64,000 nt of DNA from Microglena sp. YARC (lineage: Eukaryota; Chlorophyta; Chlorophyceae; Chlamydomonadales; Chlamydomonadaceae), in the NCBI GenBank assembly GCA_022414725.1, contig CM039466.1, positions 12,180,255-12,244,254 of the forward strand, in the 5' to 3' direction. Position 1 is the first letter of the stretch, and the number at the start of each line of letters is the position of its first letter. The notes below the pieces were generated by a model. It had not been told where the DNA came from and did not search any database. It saw nothing but the letters and a program-made list of their open reading frames with translations. This document shows, piece by piece, positions 9,101-20,149 of the stretch. A program made the position numbers and the translations under genes.

Positions 9101-12048
9101 TCGCCACCCAACACCCACCTTCAACCACCACCCAACACCCATCACTCGCCACCCAACACCCACCTTCAACCACCACCCAACACTCGCCACCGAACACCCA
9201 CCTTCAACCACCACCCAACACCCAACACTCGCCACCCAACACCCACCTTCAACCACCACCCAACACCCATCACTCGCCACCCAACACCCACCTTCAACCA
9301 CCACCCAACACCCAACACTCGCCACCCAACACCCACCTTCAACCACCACCCAACACCCAACACTCGCCACCCAACACCCACCTTCAACCACCACCCAACA
9401 CCCATCACTCGCCACCCAACACCCACCTTCAACCACCACCCAACACCCAACACTCGCCACCCAACACCCACCTTCAACCACCACCCAACACCCAACACTC
9501 GCCACCCAACACCCAACACCACCCACTTGCCACACAGCACTCGCCACCCAATTCCCACCTTCAGCCATCCACCTTCAACCACCACCCACCCGCCTCCCAC
9601 CACTAGCCACCCAACACTTACATTCACCCACCAACCACCCGCCACCCAGCACTCGCCACCCAATTCGCAACACCGCCCAGCCAACACCACCCACCCAACA
9701 CCCACAACCAACACCTACATTCACCCACCACCCACCCGCCACCCAACACTCGCCACCCAATTCCCAACACTCGCCACCCAACACCGCCCACCCAACACCA
9801 CCCACCCAACACCCACAACCAACACCTGCATTCACCCACCACCCACCCGCCACCCAACACTCGCCACCCAACACCACCCACCCAACACTCACAACCTACA
9901 CCTACATTCACCCACCACCACCCGCCACCCAACACTCGCCACCCAATTCCCAACACTCCCCACCCAACACCGCCCACCCAACACCACCCACCCAACACCC
10001 ACAACCAACACCTACATTCACCCACCACCCACCCGCCACCCAACACTCGCCACCCAATTCCCAACACTCGCCACCCAATTCCCAACACTCGCCACCCAAC
10101 ACCACCCACCCAACGCTCTCTACCCAATTCCCAACACTCGCCACCCAATTCCCAACACTCGCCACCCAATTCCCAACACTCGCCGCCCAACACCACCCAC
10201 CCAACGCTCACCACCCGCCACCCAACACTCGCCACCCAATTCCCAACACTCGCCACCCAATTCCCAACACTCGCCACCCAATTCCCAACACTCGCCGCCC
10301 AACACCACCTACCCAACGCTCACTACCCGCCACCCAACACTCGCCACCCAATTCCCAACACTCGCCACCCAATTCCCAACACTCGCCACCCAACACCACC
10401 CACCCAACGCTCACTACCCGCCAGCCAACACACACCTTCCACCACCATCCACCCGCCACCCAACACTCACTACCCACCACCCACCGCCACCCACCCGGCA
10501 CCCAACACTCGACACCCAGCTCACAACACCCACCCAACTCCCGCCACCAACCACCCAACACTAACTACCCAACACCCATCCAACGCCCACCCTCCACCTA
10601 ACACTCACCAACCACCCTCCATCAACCACTAACAAACCTCCACCCACCACCCAACGCCTACCAACCACCCTCCACCAACCACTAACAACCCGCCACCCAA
10701 CGCCCACCAACCACACTCCACCAACCACTAATAAACCGCCACCACCCGCCCACCAACCACCCTCCACCACCTACCAACCACAACTAGCCAACCACCACTC
10801 ACCACCCACCTACCAACCACCTCCCACTGCCTGCCACCCACCGCCTCCCACCGCCCACCAATCACCACCCACCCACCTCCCACCACCCGCCACCCACTAG
10901 CCACCACCAACCACCCACACACTACCCTTGTCCCACTAACCGCCACCCGCCACCCATAGTTTAATCAACTTCCCCTTTTCCAAAAATGAATATCTAACAC
11001 TCCATCCTTTGCCCTCCCTTCTCGTCCTCGCAGATGGGCGATTGTCTGGATGGCACAGGTAAGCTGGCTGTATGCCTATTTGCTTTGGTCTTCCAGTGTA
11101 AAATTGATTATGTTCACTAATGGGGTTATCAGGTGCAATATCGCACGAGATGTCGTTAAGTATTGTATGATATAAATAATAATATTTTACAATATTTCAT
11201 TAACTATTGTATGATATATAGTATGCTATCGTATGATATGTCGTAAGATAGCGTTGGGTAGTGGTCTGGATGGTACAGGTTAGCTGGCTGTTTAAATAAA
11301 AAATAAATCTCAACTTCCAAGATATGTCAATGGCACTTCTAAGGACGTGGTGTTGAGGGAACCGGCTCGTAAGTATGCGATGGACGGGCTTACATCACAC
11401 CTAGAGTCAAGTTACCATGCCGGTCGACGACCCTCCCGGTGGGCCCAGGTGACCTCGATGGTGTTCGAACCAGCAACCTGATAGGACCCCGCACCTGCTT
11501 CCGTCCGACCCGGGATCGCTCAACGATAGAACCATCCCGTTCCGAACGGGGATAAGCTGGCCGTTTCACTATTGTATTGGTTTGCAGTGTAGAGTTGGTA
11601 ATGGTCACTTGCAGGATTGTGTGTGTGTATGTTACAGTCCAGGGGTAGGCCAAATAGGCTAAAGGGACCGGCCCAAACGTGACAGGAAGGGCTAAAAAGA
11701 AAAAACTTTGATGAACTGAACCCCAAAGTATCGATATGCTCACTCGCAGGGTTGTGAATAGCAATCTTGTATGATATTTCGCACAATATCGTATGATATC
11801 ATAGGAAATGCCATATCATACCATACCATACAATATACTGTATATAATCCCATGCAACGTATAGGATATTCCATACGATATGGATGTGGGGGATGAAGGG
11901 GGGGGGGGGGGGGGGGGGGGCGTACCAGGTTTTCATCCCAAAGGATGGGTCTCATGCTTGTCTGACTCACTGACGTTTTTTTACTGACTGGTATGGTTCA
12001 CCTCCCCTGCAGTTGCACCCGCTCATAGTACCGGAGCTCAAGGACTGA
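6116..12048 (+). CDS. Candidate four-exon gene, C-terminus of a small membrane protein
   Basis: Four segments join in one frame at GT-AG borders: 6116-6171 (donor GTTAAT), 6456-6503 (acceptor CCCAG, donor GTAAGT), 11034-11058 (acceptor TCGCAG, donor GTAAGC) and 12013-12048 (acceptor CTGCAG), ending at TGA 12046-12048. The phases match at each junction. They give 54 residues: a basic start (NGKYRPVSTQHKPTPHILRL), a strongly hydrophobic stretch (HIMGFTAVFQLWI, IWAIVWMA) and the end LHPLIVPELKD. This suggests a single membrane segment near the C-terminus. The upstream exons and start codon were not found, and the protein is not recognised. The 4.5-kb third intron contains repeated copies of exon 2 and a large satellite. 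Exon joining is inference and needs RNA evidence. Confidence 0.4.
6690..7425 (+). repeat. Array of exon-2 copies (93-bp period)
   Basis: Copies of the exon at 6456-6503 with its flanks (catgggcttcacagc...ttcagttatggataatgtgag) start near 6692, 6922, 7018, 7111, 7204, 7297 and 7387. The middle five have a period of 93 bp and keep a GT at the exon end (ggataat|gtgagc), while the acceptor is mostly lost. They lie in the intron after the exon they derive from. Confidence 0.85.
7500..10960. repeat. 3.4-kb CACCCAACAC/CTTCAACCAC satellite
   Basis: Built from short words (cacccaacac, tcgccaccca, accttcaaccacc) in higher-order units, changing to attcccaacactcgcc units after about 9.7 kb and to looser caccaaccac words after 10.5 kb. 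The plus strand is almost G-free, so stop codons are rare and frames up to 908 codons appear on it. These are compositional artefacts. The array lies in the third intron of the candidate gene. Confidence 0.92.
11140..11285. repeat. TATGATAT-word rich block
   Basis: AT-rich palindromic words (gtatgatat, cgtatgatatg) fill 11140-11260, and a similar block lies at 11765-11885 (tatcgtatgatatcatagg). The segment 11245-11290 also repeats the edge of exon 3 (gtctggatggtacag|gttagctggctg). Confidence 0.5.
11343..11545 (-). mobile_element. tRNA-derived SINE, minus strand
   Basis: Read on the minus strand: a tRNA-like head with TGGTTCTATCGTTGAGCG (box A-like) and GGTTCGAACACC (box B-like), followed by the body shared with the copies at 29727, 50079 and 54008 (catggtaacttgactc..., then ctcaacaccacg). 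Diverged, and its 3' end appears short. No clear flanking duplication found. Confidence 0.6.
11631..11726 (-). repeat. Dispersed repeat family B copy
   Basis: GTTACAGTCCAGGGGTAGGC ... gatgaactgaacccc. It directly follows the copy of the exon-3 flank at 11530-11610. Confidence 0.65.
11896..11920 (+). repeat. Poly-G run of about 24 bases
   Basis: A long G tract in the last intron of the candidate membrane-protein gene. The exact length is uncertain. Confidence 0.75.
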
Positions 12049-12237
12049 GGAGTGAAGGTTCAAGCCACGCCAAAATAGATATGGAGTACCATACTGCCAG
12101 CAATCTCCCTAGTATATTGTCACGCAAGGGCCTGTACATAGTCGTATGGGCTCGATGATACATATTATATTAATGTAAAGTAGCTTTCGAACGCAGAAGT
12201 CTTGAGTTTCTTGCTCTTGAACTTGCTTACAATGCTC

Positions 12238-12392
12238 CAGCCTTGATGGCTGCTCGCCGCCTTCGGCAGTAACATAATCATGTGTGTGTGTTGTTACAGT
12301 CCAGGTGAGGGGTAGCCAAATAGGCTTAAGGGACCTGCACAACCATGATGTCAGGAGGGGCTAAAACGAAAAAACTGATGAAGTGAACACCA
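12238..12392. repeat. Family E core followed by inverted family B copy
   Basis: ggctgctcgccgccttcggcagtaacat (12247-12275), then TTGTTACAGTCCAGG... (12293-12392). The same E-then-B order appears at 2925-3165, although B is in the other orientation there. Confidence 0.55.
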
Positions 12393-12496
12393 ACCAGAAA
12401 CATTTCAATTAGGCTGCTCACAAGATGAACAAATATGTACTGGTGATACTATGAAGGATCTGCAACTACCAACCTTACGGTTCCCCAGCTTTGAGG

Positions 12497-12600
12497 TGAT
12501 GATTTATTTTAGTTGTGAAAATACTTTCACCCCAGAAGGTGGCCAGGTGGGCCTTCCGACACAAACCAGCGACTCCGAGGATTCGGATCGAATGACCTAT
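12497..12600 (+). repeat. Dispersed repeat family F copy
   Basis: ctttcaccccagaaggtggcc...cgacacaaaccagcgac...gaggattcgg. Relatives lie at 15348-15412 and, inverted, at 17932-18012 and 56697-56790. No ORF. Confidence 0.6.
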
Positions 12601-12684
12601 TGAGGGTTGCTTCTTGTGCATGGGACAAAGCTCCCCATACCAAGTTCAGATATAACGGCCCTCGACCAAACGAACATTCACCAC

Positions 12685-12879
12685 CAGGGTAAATCAAAGC
12701 GCGCGCTTTTGCGCTTTTTGGCGCTGACTGTTTGACCCCCTCTGCGCTTTAAGCGCAGTTTTTTGCAACCCCCTGTGGGCGCAGCAAGCAATGTTTGCGC
12801 TTTTTGCACTCCAAAGCGCAGTTTTTTTGTTTTCAAGTGCGCTAAAGCACTGGCCAATTTGGCCATTTGAAGTACCCTG
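12685..12879. mobile_element. hAT-type MITE, family G, copy 1 (195 bp)
   Basis: The 5' end CAGGGTAAATCAAA and the 3' end TTTGAAGTACCCTG form terminal inverted repeats of about 14 bp. The element is flanked by a perfect 8-bp direct repeat TTCACCAC (12677-12684 and 12880-12887). CAGGG ends with an 8-bp duplication are the hAT superfamily signature. The interior is packed with GCGCTTT/AAAGCGC inverted words and has no ORF, so it is non-autonomous. A second copy of exactly the same length lies at 43860-44054. Confidence 0.88.
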
Positions 12880-13089
12880 TTCACCACTACCCCTGTTGAC
12901 CACGACAGACAAGCTCCCTACCATGGTCGTTAGAGGCGGAGCCAAGGAGACATAACTACCGGTAGACAAGCACCACGAGGGCAGAGATCCGACAGTACTT
13001 CCCTGCGAGGTTTGATTGGGGCCAGGACGCCAAAATACTGAGGAATTGAACCTCAGTACCTCACCACCCCCTCACCACTCTTGCAACTA

Positions 13090-13660
13090 GGGTTGATAAA
13101 GCAAGGGGGTGGTGGTGGGGGTGGGGGTATGGCGGGTGGGGTGTCTATAAATACTCGGTTCCAAGTCTGAGTTGTTGAATAGTGGATTGATAGTCAATTA
13201 TGTGGTATATCAATATTCAAGTGGATTGATAGTCAATGATATGGTATTTCAATATTCAAGACCTTCCCGTTGAGGAGGTAGGTATGGTAGGTAAGAAGGT
13301 ACGCCCAAGCCTTGTGATTCGGGTTAACTACCATACGGGCACGAAGTAATGACAAACTAAGGAGTTGGCAAGATATCCAAATTGCGGCCTTAGTTTGTTT
13401 GTGCATTTGCAAACATAACTTGAACTTGAACTTGGTCACATAGCTTCAGCCAGCAATTTGGCCGCTCGCCATCTTCGGCAGTAAAACAATTATTACCAGG
13501 AAAATGTAAACTCGAACAAAGGACTTATGTTTCTTCATTTTTTTCTCTTGCAAACATAAATCGACCCAATTTACATGCCTTGGCAAAAATGATTTATTTG
13601 GGCACCAACCCGTTTGTAACCAAGTCCAAGTAAGTTCCAAAAGCAGAAACTGCACACTTT
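13090..13660. other. No gene seen; family E core
   Basis: Contains a GT-rich tract at 13107-13140, a small direct repeat (gtggattgatagtcaat at about 13181 and 13220) and a family E core at 13446-13490. No supported ORF. Confidence 0.4.
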
Positions 13661-13864
13661 CTGGGCATGTTCAAAAACTGCTTACAATCATGTTGTGAAT
13701 TTGTGATGACTTCAGTGAGTTATGTACTGCTGCACTGTTCTGACGTACTGCTGTACTGTACTGGTGTCCACTAACTGTAGCCAGTGACACCAGCCGATAT
13801 ATAAACACATAACCCATAGAAATGTATAAACGTACAACTGACCCGGATTGAGTCACCAACGCAT

Positions 13865-14535
13865 GAACATGTGAACATATTAACGTATAACTGACCCGTA
13901 TATATTCACCAACACATAACATATAAACATGTAACTGACGCGCATGTGATGGAGTCGCCAACACATAACATATAATTGGTGCACATATAGTCGCCAACAC
14001 ATAACATATAATTGGTGCGCATGGAGTTGCTGACACATAACATATAAACATGTAACTGGTGCGCATGGAGTCGCCAGCACAAAACAAATAAACATGTAAG
14101 TGACTCGCGTGGAGTCGCCAACATATAAACATGTAACTGGCGCGCATGGAATCACCAACACAAAACATATCAACATGAAACTGATGCGCAAGGAGACACC
14201 AGCACATAACATAAAACTGGCGCGCTTGGAGTCGCCAACATATAAGCATATAAACATGTAACTGGCGCGCTTGGAGTCGTCAACATATAAACGTATAAAC
14301 ATGTAACTGGCGCGCATGGAATCGCCAACACAAGGCATATAAACATGCAACTGATGCGCGTGGAGTTGCCAACACATAACATATAACTCACTCGCATGGA
14401 GTCACCAACACAGAACATATAAACATGCAACTGATGCGCATGGAGTTGCCAACACCTGACATATAAACATGTAACTGGCGCGCATGGAGTCGCCAACACA
14501 TAACACATACACATGTAACTGGCGCGCATGAAGTC
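13865..14535. repeat. Degenerate 40-70 bp minisatellite
   Basis: Repeated phrase CGCATGGAGTCGCCAACACA followed by taacatataaacatgtaactgg, with units of variable length (about 12-14). Long minus-strand frames here (192, 165 and 119 codons) are repeats of the same word and are not taken as genes. Confidence 0.85.
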
Positions 14536-14574
14536 ACCAGCATATAAACAGTGTACCGTAATACATGTGTGGTC

Positions 14575-14785
14575 TGTGACTGTTTCTTTCTTGGGCTACA
14601 CATGTCAGCTTCTAGCCAGCTCTATTAGCCAGCCACTGGGTCAAGCCCACAGCTGTCAGCTGCATTGGAATGCCCATCATGTCAGCTTTAAGACGCACTA
14701 GCTAGCTTCAGGTTTGACCCAAGGGTGGGGGAAAGGAGCTACCTAGAAGCTGCTACGTGTAGCCCAATAAAGAAACAGTGTGGAC
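14575..14785. mobile_element. MITE-like family A, best-preserved copy
   Basis: Inverted ends of roughly 45 bp: the left end ctgtttctttcttgggctacacatgtcagcttctag pairs with the right end ctagaagctgctacgtgtagcccaataaagaaacag. The interior of about 110 bp has no ORF. The flanking duplication is not clean. Confidence 0.65.
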
Positions 14786-14832
14786 TATGGTACAGCAAAG
14801 TAATACACACACCAAGCTGCAGTACAAATGGA

Positions 14833-14990
14833 TAGGGACCGGCATATCATATGATGTTGACCAAAAGCAAGTTTGAGACCATACAAACTGTATCATATAA
14901 TATTTTATATCAATTATAACTTTAGCCTGGTCAGACTGCCGGCATCATATCATATCATATGATGACATGCTATTATATTGCCGTTCCCTA
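14833..14990. mobile_element. hAT-type MITE, family H, copy 1
   Basis: Ends TAGGGACCGGCA and TTGCCGTTCCCTA are inverted repeats. The interior is filled with CATATGAT palindromic words. The flanking 8-mers (caaatgga / caactgtt) match only partly, so this is an old copy. See 16637-16814 for the clean one. Confidence 0.7.
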
Positions 14991-15094
14991 CAACTGTTGT
15001 CGCACCTGCATTGTGGCACAGTAGTGATCATTCTACGATAACACCTTAACAAGTGTCTCATGTTGCCGTCCCCTACAAATGGACCAATGCTTTT

Positions 15095-15270
15095 ATTTTC
15101 AGCTATGGGCACCAGCTTCTAGGCATCTCCTCTGGCTGGCTATTCAGCCTAGCCAAAATCAACCTAGTGTACCTAGAAGCTGACATGACCAGCTTGCTGG
15201 AACGAATGAAGTCTGCGGGCTTAGTCCAGTGGCCAGCTCAGGGAGCTGCCTAGAAGCTGCTGCTGGTTGC
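15095..15270. mobile_element. MITE-like family A copy
   Basis: CAGCTTCTAGGCATCTCC at about 15113 and GGGAGCTGCCTAGAAGCTGC at about 15240 are inverted ends. The interior holds the phrase ggctggctattcagcc typical of one subfamily. Confidence 0.65.
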
Positions 15271-15347
15271 TGAAGCACCAAAATTGAGGTACTAACTGAC
15301 TGGCATGAAGAACTACTTAATTTTTGGCTGTGAGCAACAGCTTTTTT

Positions 15348-15555
15348 TTTTAGTTGTGTAAATTATTTCACCCCAGTAGATGGGTCTCCCTACACAAACC
15401 AGCGGCACCTAGGCAACTCCCCTGACTGGCTATGCAGCCAAATTCCTGGCACCGCAGTTCTACTGGAGGCTGATATAATCAGCGTACCAGCACCGCCAAC
15501 ATCTCTGGGTGCAGCCCAGTAGCTGGCTCAGGGAGCAACTTCGAAGCTGCAGAGA
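15348..15555. repeat. Family F fragment fused to a family A copy
   Basis: atttcaccccag...cacaaaccagcgg (15358-15405) runs straight into the A-type body (cctaggcaactcccctgactggctatgcagcc ... ggctcagggagcaacttcgaagctgc). The junction looks like one repeat inserted in, or recombined with, another. Confidence 0.5.
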
Positions 15556-15784
15556 AAAGCCGAAAAGAAAAGCCCTGTAAGTGGCAACAAGCTAGTGGCA
15601 AAGCTCCCACCCGGGGATGAGGTGATGACGGAGACTCGGGCTGTTCAAAGGATACATTTCTCATCTCAAACACAGATTTTGGAGGGCCTCCTTCGTTGTA
15701 TCAAATGTACATTTGGGCTCCCGAGACATAGATTTGGTCTCATGAAACGTAGCGGAGGGCTCATGGAATGCAGCTTTTGAAACC

Positions 15785-15935
15785 AGCAAAGTAGCATCCC
15801 ACAATGTAGGTCTCAAAACGTATATGCTGAAACGTACATGTTGTATCGTAGATCTCAAAACATAGATGTTGAATCTTAGATCTGAAAACGTAGATGTCAA
15901 ATCGTAGATCTCAAAACGCACATGTTGAATCAACC
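15785..15935. repeat. AGATCTCAAAACGTAGATGT tandem repeat
   Basis: About six imperfect units of 22-26 bp (cgtagatctcaaaacgtagatgttgaat). Confidence 0.8.
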
Positions 15936-16274
15936 TTGGATAAGCTTGGAGAAGGCCTTAGGCACAGCACTGTTCTGTTTGTGCAACGCGTCACAAGTTG
16001 AGCGACTTAATGGGACAAACTGCCCCCCACACCCCAGGGGCTCCACGCGGAGCGGTTTGGAAGGCCATTTCTGACTAGTTTAGCCAGACCCAAGCGACGC
16101 CATGCAGCGACAGGATGGCGACGCGTCGTCGGAAGAAACATAAGTGCCTGATGGAGGCCTAGGGTCCCCAGGGACTCCATCATCATCTCATCCCTATACC
16201 AGCCACTGGTAAAATAACAATGATAACCTACCAGTTGTGGTCGCTTTGGAAGTTGATTGACCGCCAGTTGATTG

Positions 16275-16310
16275 ACCGGTTGTTGTTGTTGTTGTTGTTG
16301 TTGTTGTTAT
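16275..16310 (+). repeat. (GTT)n microsatellite
   Basis: About ten GTT triplets, directly before a family A copy. Confidence 0.85.
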
Positions 16311-16379
16311 TATTCGGCCAAAACAAGGGTCTGATTGTCGTGGTTCTTTTAACCAGTGAGCAGACTCCACTTGACACCA

Positions 16380-16562
16380 TACCTTATATTTTCAGCTACG
16401 AGCAGCAGCTTCTAGGCAACTGCCCTACTGACTGGCTATTCAGCCAAAGCTAATGCAACCTATTGCACCTTGAATCTGACACAAACAGGTTTCAATTACT
16501 GTTGACAGCTTTGAGCTAGGAGCAGTGGCTGGCTCAGGGAGCTGCTTTGAAGCTGCTTTTGT
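16380..16562. mobile_element. MITE-like family A copy
   Basis: ttttcagctacgagcagCAGCTTCTAGGCAACTG on the left; GGGAGCTGCTTTGAAGCTGC on the right. Subfamily with the actggctattcagccaaagc phrase. Another family end (ctcgtagctgaaaataaaag) sits at about 16861-16880. Confidence 0.65.
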
Positions 16563-16636
16563 TTATTTGGCAAAAAGGATTTTTGCCTCAAAGGGTGGGT
16601 CATCCTTCACTAGCCCTAGACTTGAAGGATTATATG

Positions 16637-16814
16637 TAGGGAACGGCAAATCATATGATGTTGACCAAAGACGAGTATGATATCATATGATATCATACAA
16701 AAATCATATGATTTAATATCATATGATATGATGCCCCAGGCCAAAGTTACCTAGTCAGACCGCCGGCATCATTTGATATCATATGATGACATGATATCAT
16801 ATTGCCGATCCCTA
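16637..16814. mobile_element. hAT-type MITE, family H, copy 2 with perfect 8-bp duplication
   Basis: Inverted ends TAGGGAACGGCAA and TTGCCGATCCCTA, flanked by a perfect 8-bp direct repeat ATTATATG (16629-16636 and 16815-16822). The interior is CATATGATATCATATG-type palindromes with no ORF. The 8-bp duplication points to a hAT transposase acting in trans. Confidence 0.85.
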
Positions 16815-16822
16815 ATTATATG

Positions 16823-19100
16823 TGATGTGGCGGAGCCTTTCCTACTCAAAGACTTTGCTACTCGTAGCTGAAAATAAAAGCTATGCCTGATGCCATTAGT
16901 AGTCGAAGTCGTCCTCCCACCGCTTGAAGAACTGTGGACGCAAGGGGGCAACGGTGGTAGGGGGAAGCTGGTCAGCACTTGAGTTGAGGTATTTTAGGTT
17001 TAGGTGGTTTAGGTGGTTAAGGAAAATAAGCGCTGACCAACTTCCCCTTTCCGCGTGCAACACGTGTATGAAGATATTGGATGAAGTAAATTTTGATAAG
17101 AGTAACGTTTTGAATGTAACTGCGGAGACAAGGGTGCAGCACATGTATGGAGATACTGGATGGAGTACATTTTGATAAGAGCATACGTTTTGCTGAGTTA
17201 TGTAACGCAATCCTGGCTGTCTGCTATGGTGACGTTCCCCACCTGCGGCGTACGGGAGGGTCCACTAAACACCTCGTCCCTCCAGGCGTTATCAGTTTTT
17301 TTATCAGTTATAATGTAACGTACTCCTGCCTGTCTGCCCCTCATCCTGATATCAAAATGGATAGTTGGCAGAGTGGGCCGCTGTTTAACTGTTTTGTCTC
17401 GGCATTGTTTTGCTGGCTTATGTAAGGAATTCCTGGCATGGCATAATACGGCAATACTGTGTCCATTTGATCATGAACCGTGAAACCATTGCAGGTTGGA
17501 ACTTCCTGTTAACTTTTATTCGGCAGTGCCTGGGAAGTGTGATTAAAAAGTAAATAAATAAAAGTACGTCTTCTTACAAGGTTGAGGAGCCAGCCTGTTT
17601 GTTTGCACTGGGGCCAACTACCAATGAAAAAGTTAAAATATCAAAACACCACTGGAACTCTGGTCCTCCGCTGTTCATTTCTGGTCAGCGATTCGTGGGG
17701 GACCATTTCATCACAGGTGGTGGTTTCAATTAGCCTGTAGGGCAAGTCCCTTTAATCTCGTAGGCTACCCTTGGACTGGAGTAAACAAAGAAAAAGAAAA
17801 AAGAACGCCTCGTGGCACCGTCCCGTACGCCGAAGCTAGGGACTGCCACCATGGCATTTCGCGGGAGCATACATAGATACATGCTTTGCTTCACTTTGCT
17901 CAAAGTGTGCCTACTCTTTTGTAGGAGTGGCAACGCCATTCAAACCGAATCCTCGGTGTAGCTGGTTTGTGCCGTGAGGCCTGGGGTGAAAATCCTTCAA
18001 CAACTAAAAAACAAACTTGCCACAGGCAGACGGGGAATTTAGCAAGAGCCCACGAAGAGCGCATCGGGACCTTCAAATGACTATGAACTTGAACAATATA
18101 CTTCAGAGAGACCTATTATTCGGGGTGAAAATCATTTGATTCACCCAAAACAAAATCAAACGCCTTTGGAAATAAACCATAGAAGATATATTATCCTCTA
18201 TCTCTTGATATGAGTGTCTGAGTTTTTGAGTTGTGTCTCTCTCTATATATATATTATTTTGTATGCATATTTTATATATATTATTTTGAATCTATATTTT
18301 GTTTGTATTTTTGTATGTAACTGTATTTTTTGTTTGTATGTATATGTTTGTATCAATTGTATGTGTATATTTTATGCATTATATTATATATATTATGTAT
18401 ATATATTCCATGACTCAATCGTCCTTGAGTAAATCATCCATGCATTAATCATCATCATCATACCTCTGTTTATCCATATGTGCATGAAGAGATTGGATGA
18501 AGTATATTTTGATAATGATGCCCATATTTGAATTGTTTATGTTACTACCAAGGACAGCGAGCAGCCCTACTGCTGGCTGGAGCCATGTAAACAAGATGAA
18601 GTTCAAGTGATAAAAATGCAGAAGACATCTTGGTGTCAGTTACACAACAGTCTCATACAGAAAATCTAGCAGAATTGGGATACTAGTAGTGCGAACAAAT
18701 CGAGCTTGGTACTTGAAAGAAGATAGTGCTGATTTTCTGAGACCCTTATTCTTCACTGATTCCTCCTAAATCCTGACGGAACACCAAATCTGGTTTACTT
18801 TAGTCCAAGTCTAGTGCATTTTTAGTGGAAAAGACACTGGAGATCCCATCACACCTAAGCACGTCAATAACACATGCTTGTCTGGCAACGCTTGGTCACC
18901 ACCACGTAAGCTAGTAATTAGCGTTGATTACGATTTGAAGCTGGGTTGCAAAAGCTCTGTCACCACCACGTAGGCCGGCAAAAAAACTAGCGTCGAATTT
19001 GAAATATTCAAGACAGCTACAGCGGCTGAAGAGGGCTTGCAGCCTGCCGCCTTTGAATGGCTTGGGCCATGTAACCAGGTTCAAGTTCAAGTAGCACAAA
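16823..19100. other. No gene supported; repeat fragments and AT-rich stretch
   Basis: Holds an inverted family F copy (17932-18012), an AT-rich TATATATT stretch (18230-18420), an inverted family E copy (18537-18610), a direct repeat gtatggagatattggatgaag-like at about 17070, 17150 and 18485, and two cgccaccacgtaag-like phrases at 18896-18975. No ORF looked coding. Confidence 0.4.
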
Positions 19101-19107
19101 ATCGTAC

Positions 19108-19326
19108 CATGGGCGAGAGGGGAGGGGCGCGCTTGACCTCCGGCTTCCGGACGGCGCTCACGCGTCCTGTCTTCTCGCACGATATCTCGCTAGCGGTCGA
19201 GGTTCTAGGCGAAGGACGATCTCGACCGCCCATGGCCACTTTAATTGCGGCCACTCCTCCGAAGGCCGCAACCAGGGAGGGGGCGTTCGCAGTGATCGCT
19301 GCCGCGATGCAGAGTGGGCAGACCAT
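19108..19326 (-). CDS. Exon 1 of an unrecognised MVCPLC protein, paralogue 1
   Basis: On the minus strand, ATG at 19326-19324 opens 73 codons ending at a GT donor (GTACGA) directly after LSPM. An in-frame TAA lies seven codons upstream, which supports this start. The protein starts MVCPLC, then an Ala/Gly-rich hydrophobic stretch (AAAITANAP...AAFGGVAAIK), then a basic region with CEKTGRV. It matches 30977-31204 along its whole length although third codon positions differ widely. The exon ends at the same residue and phase in both. Function unknown: the CxxC could bind metal or form a disulfide, and the hydrophobic part could be a membrane helix or signal. Later exons were not found. An overlapping plus-strand frame is judged a shadow because it is not conserved. 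Confidence 0.6.
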
Positions 19327-19329
19327 TGC

Positions 19330-20099
19330 GACTGGGGTGGTGGGGTTTTATTTCAACGCTGAGGGGTATTCGGACCTGCATAGCATGAAAAAGTGCACAG
19401 TGGTGAATTTCAACCACCTACTTAACACCACAGACGTATAATTATCCATGTGCGTTCAGTCTTCGATGGAATTAAAGCTCACAAGGTTGTCTTGCCGGAC
19501 GACTGGGCGGGTTGAACTGTTTAAGCCCTAGTTTGTTTTCTCTCGTCTCGGTCAGGGGGCGTCAGACTAGGTGGATTGCGAATGTGGGAGGGTTATGGGA
19601 GTTGTATAAGCATAGGGATTCCGAATTCAGAGCCGATAAGTGGACAGTGGTGGAGGAGGCATGAAGTGGGGGGGTCGGATGTGCAGACGGGGGAGCAGTG
19701 GCGTACTGCCGCCGTGGCGGATACACGGGCTAGGGTTTCGTTGACGTGGACATAATAATGGCTGACCTGGACGTCTTGAAAAGAACCTGCTTGAAACGCA
19801 ACACTACCAAGCGCAAGCGCTTACATGCAACTGTGTGTCGTTAGCTCCCTCAGGCGCCCGCAGGGCTCCCGTAACTGGTGCCGCTGTGCTGTGCGATGCG
19901 CCTCAGGGGACGAGCCTTCAATCGGGACGTAGTTGGTACCAGTTCGGTGCCAGTTGGTACGTACGCTTTTTCGTCGGGACGTGGTTGGGACCCTCTGGGT
20001 TGGTACCAGTCAGCCCCCCCTGGTATCAGTCGACGCTAACAGCCGTTCCACCACTAGGTATATTAGGAGCGCGCGCATTTACATCGGTACGCGTTTGGT
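19330..20099. other. No gene supported
   Basis: Upstream region of the minus-strand MVCPLC gene. Short overlapping frames at 19835-20142 have no recognisable features. Confidence 0.35.
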
Positions 20100-20149
20100 G
20101 TCATTTCAACTAGGTTGTTCGATAAGCTACCCCCAAATTTAGTAGTTAT

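Noticed and set aside
7768..10564. Very long frames (612 and 908 codons plus; up to 230 minus) as Pro/Thr/His-rich or Gly/Trp/Val-rich proteins
   Set aside because: They lie wholly within a satellite whose base composition excludes most stop codons. Several frames are open at once, with no start context, splice pattern or non-repeat sequence.
13865..14535. CRISPR-like array of spaced repeats
   Set aside because: Unit lengths are irregular, the spacers are also repetitive, no cas genes are present, and the context is eukaryotic. The same holds for 1046-1790, 6900-7400 and 24328-24965.
19037..19441. Plus-strand 134-codon frame
   Set aside because: It overlaps the minus-strand exon that has a conserved paralogue. 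The plus-strand frame is not conserved at 30977-31204.
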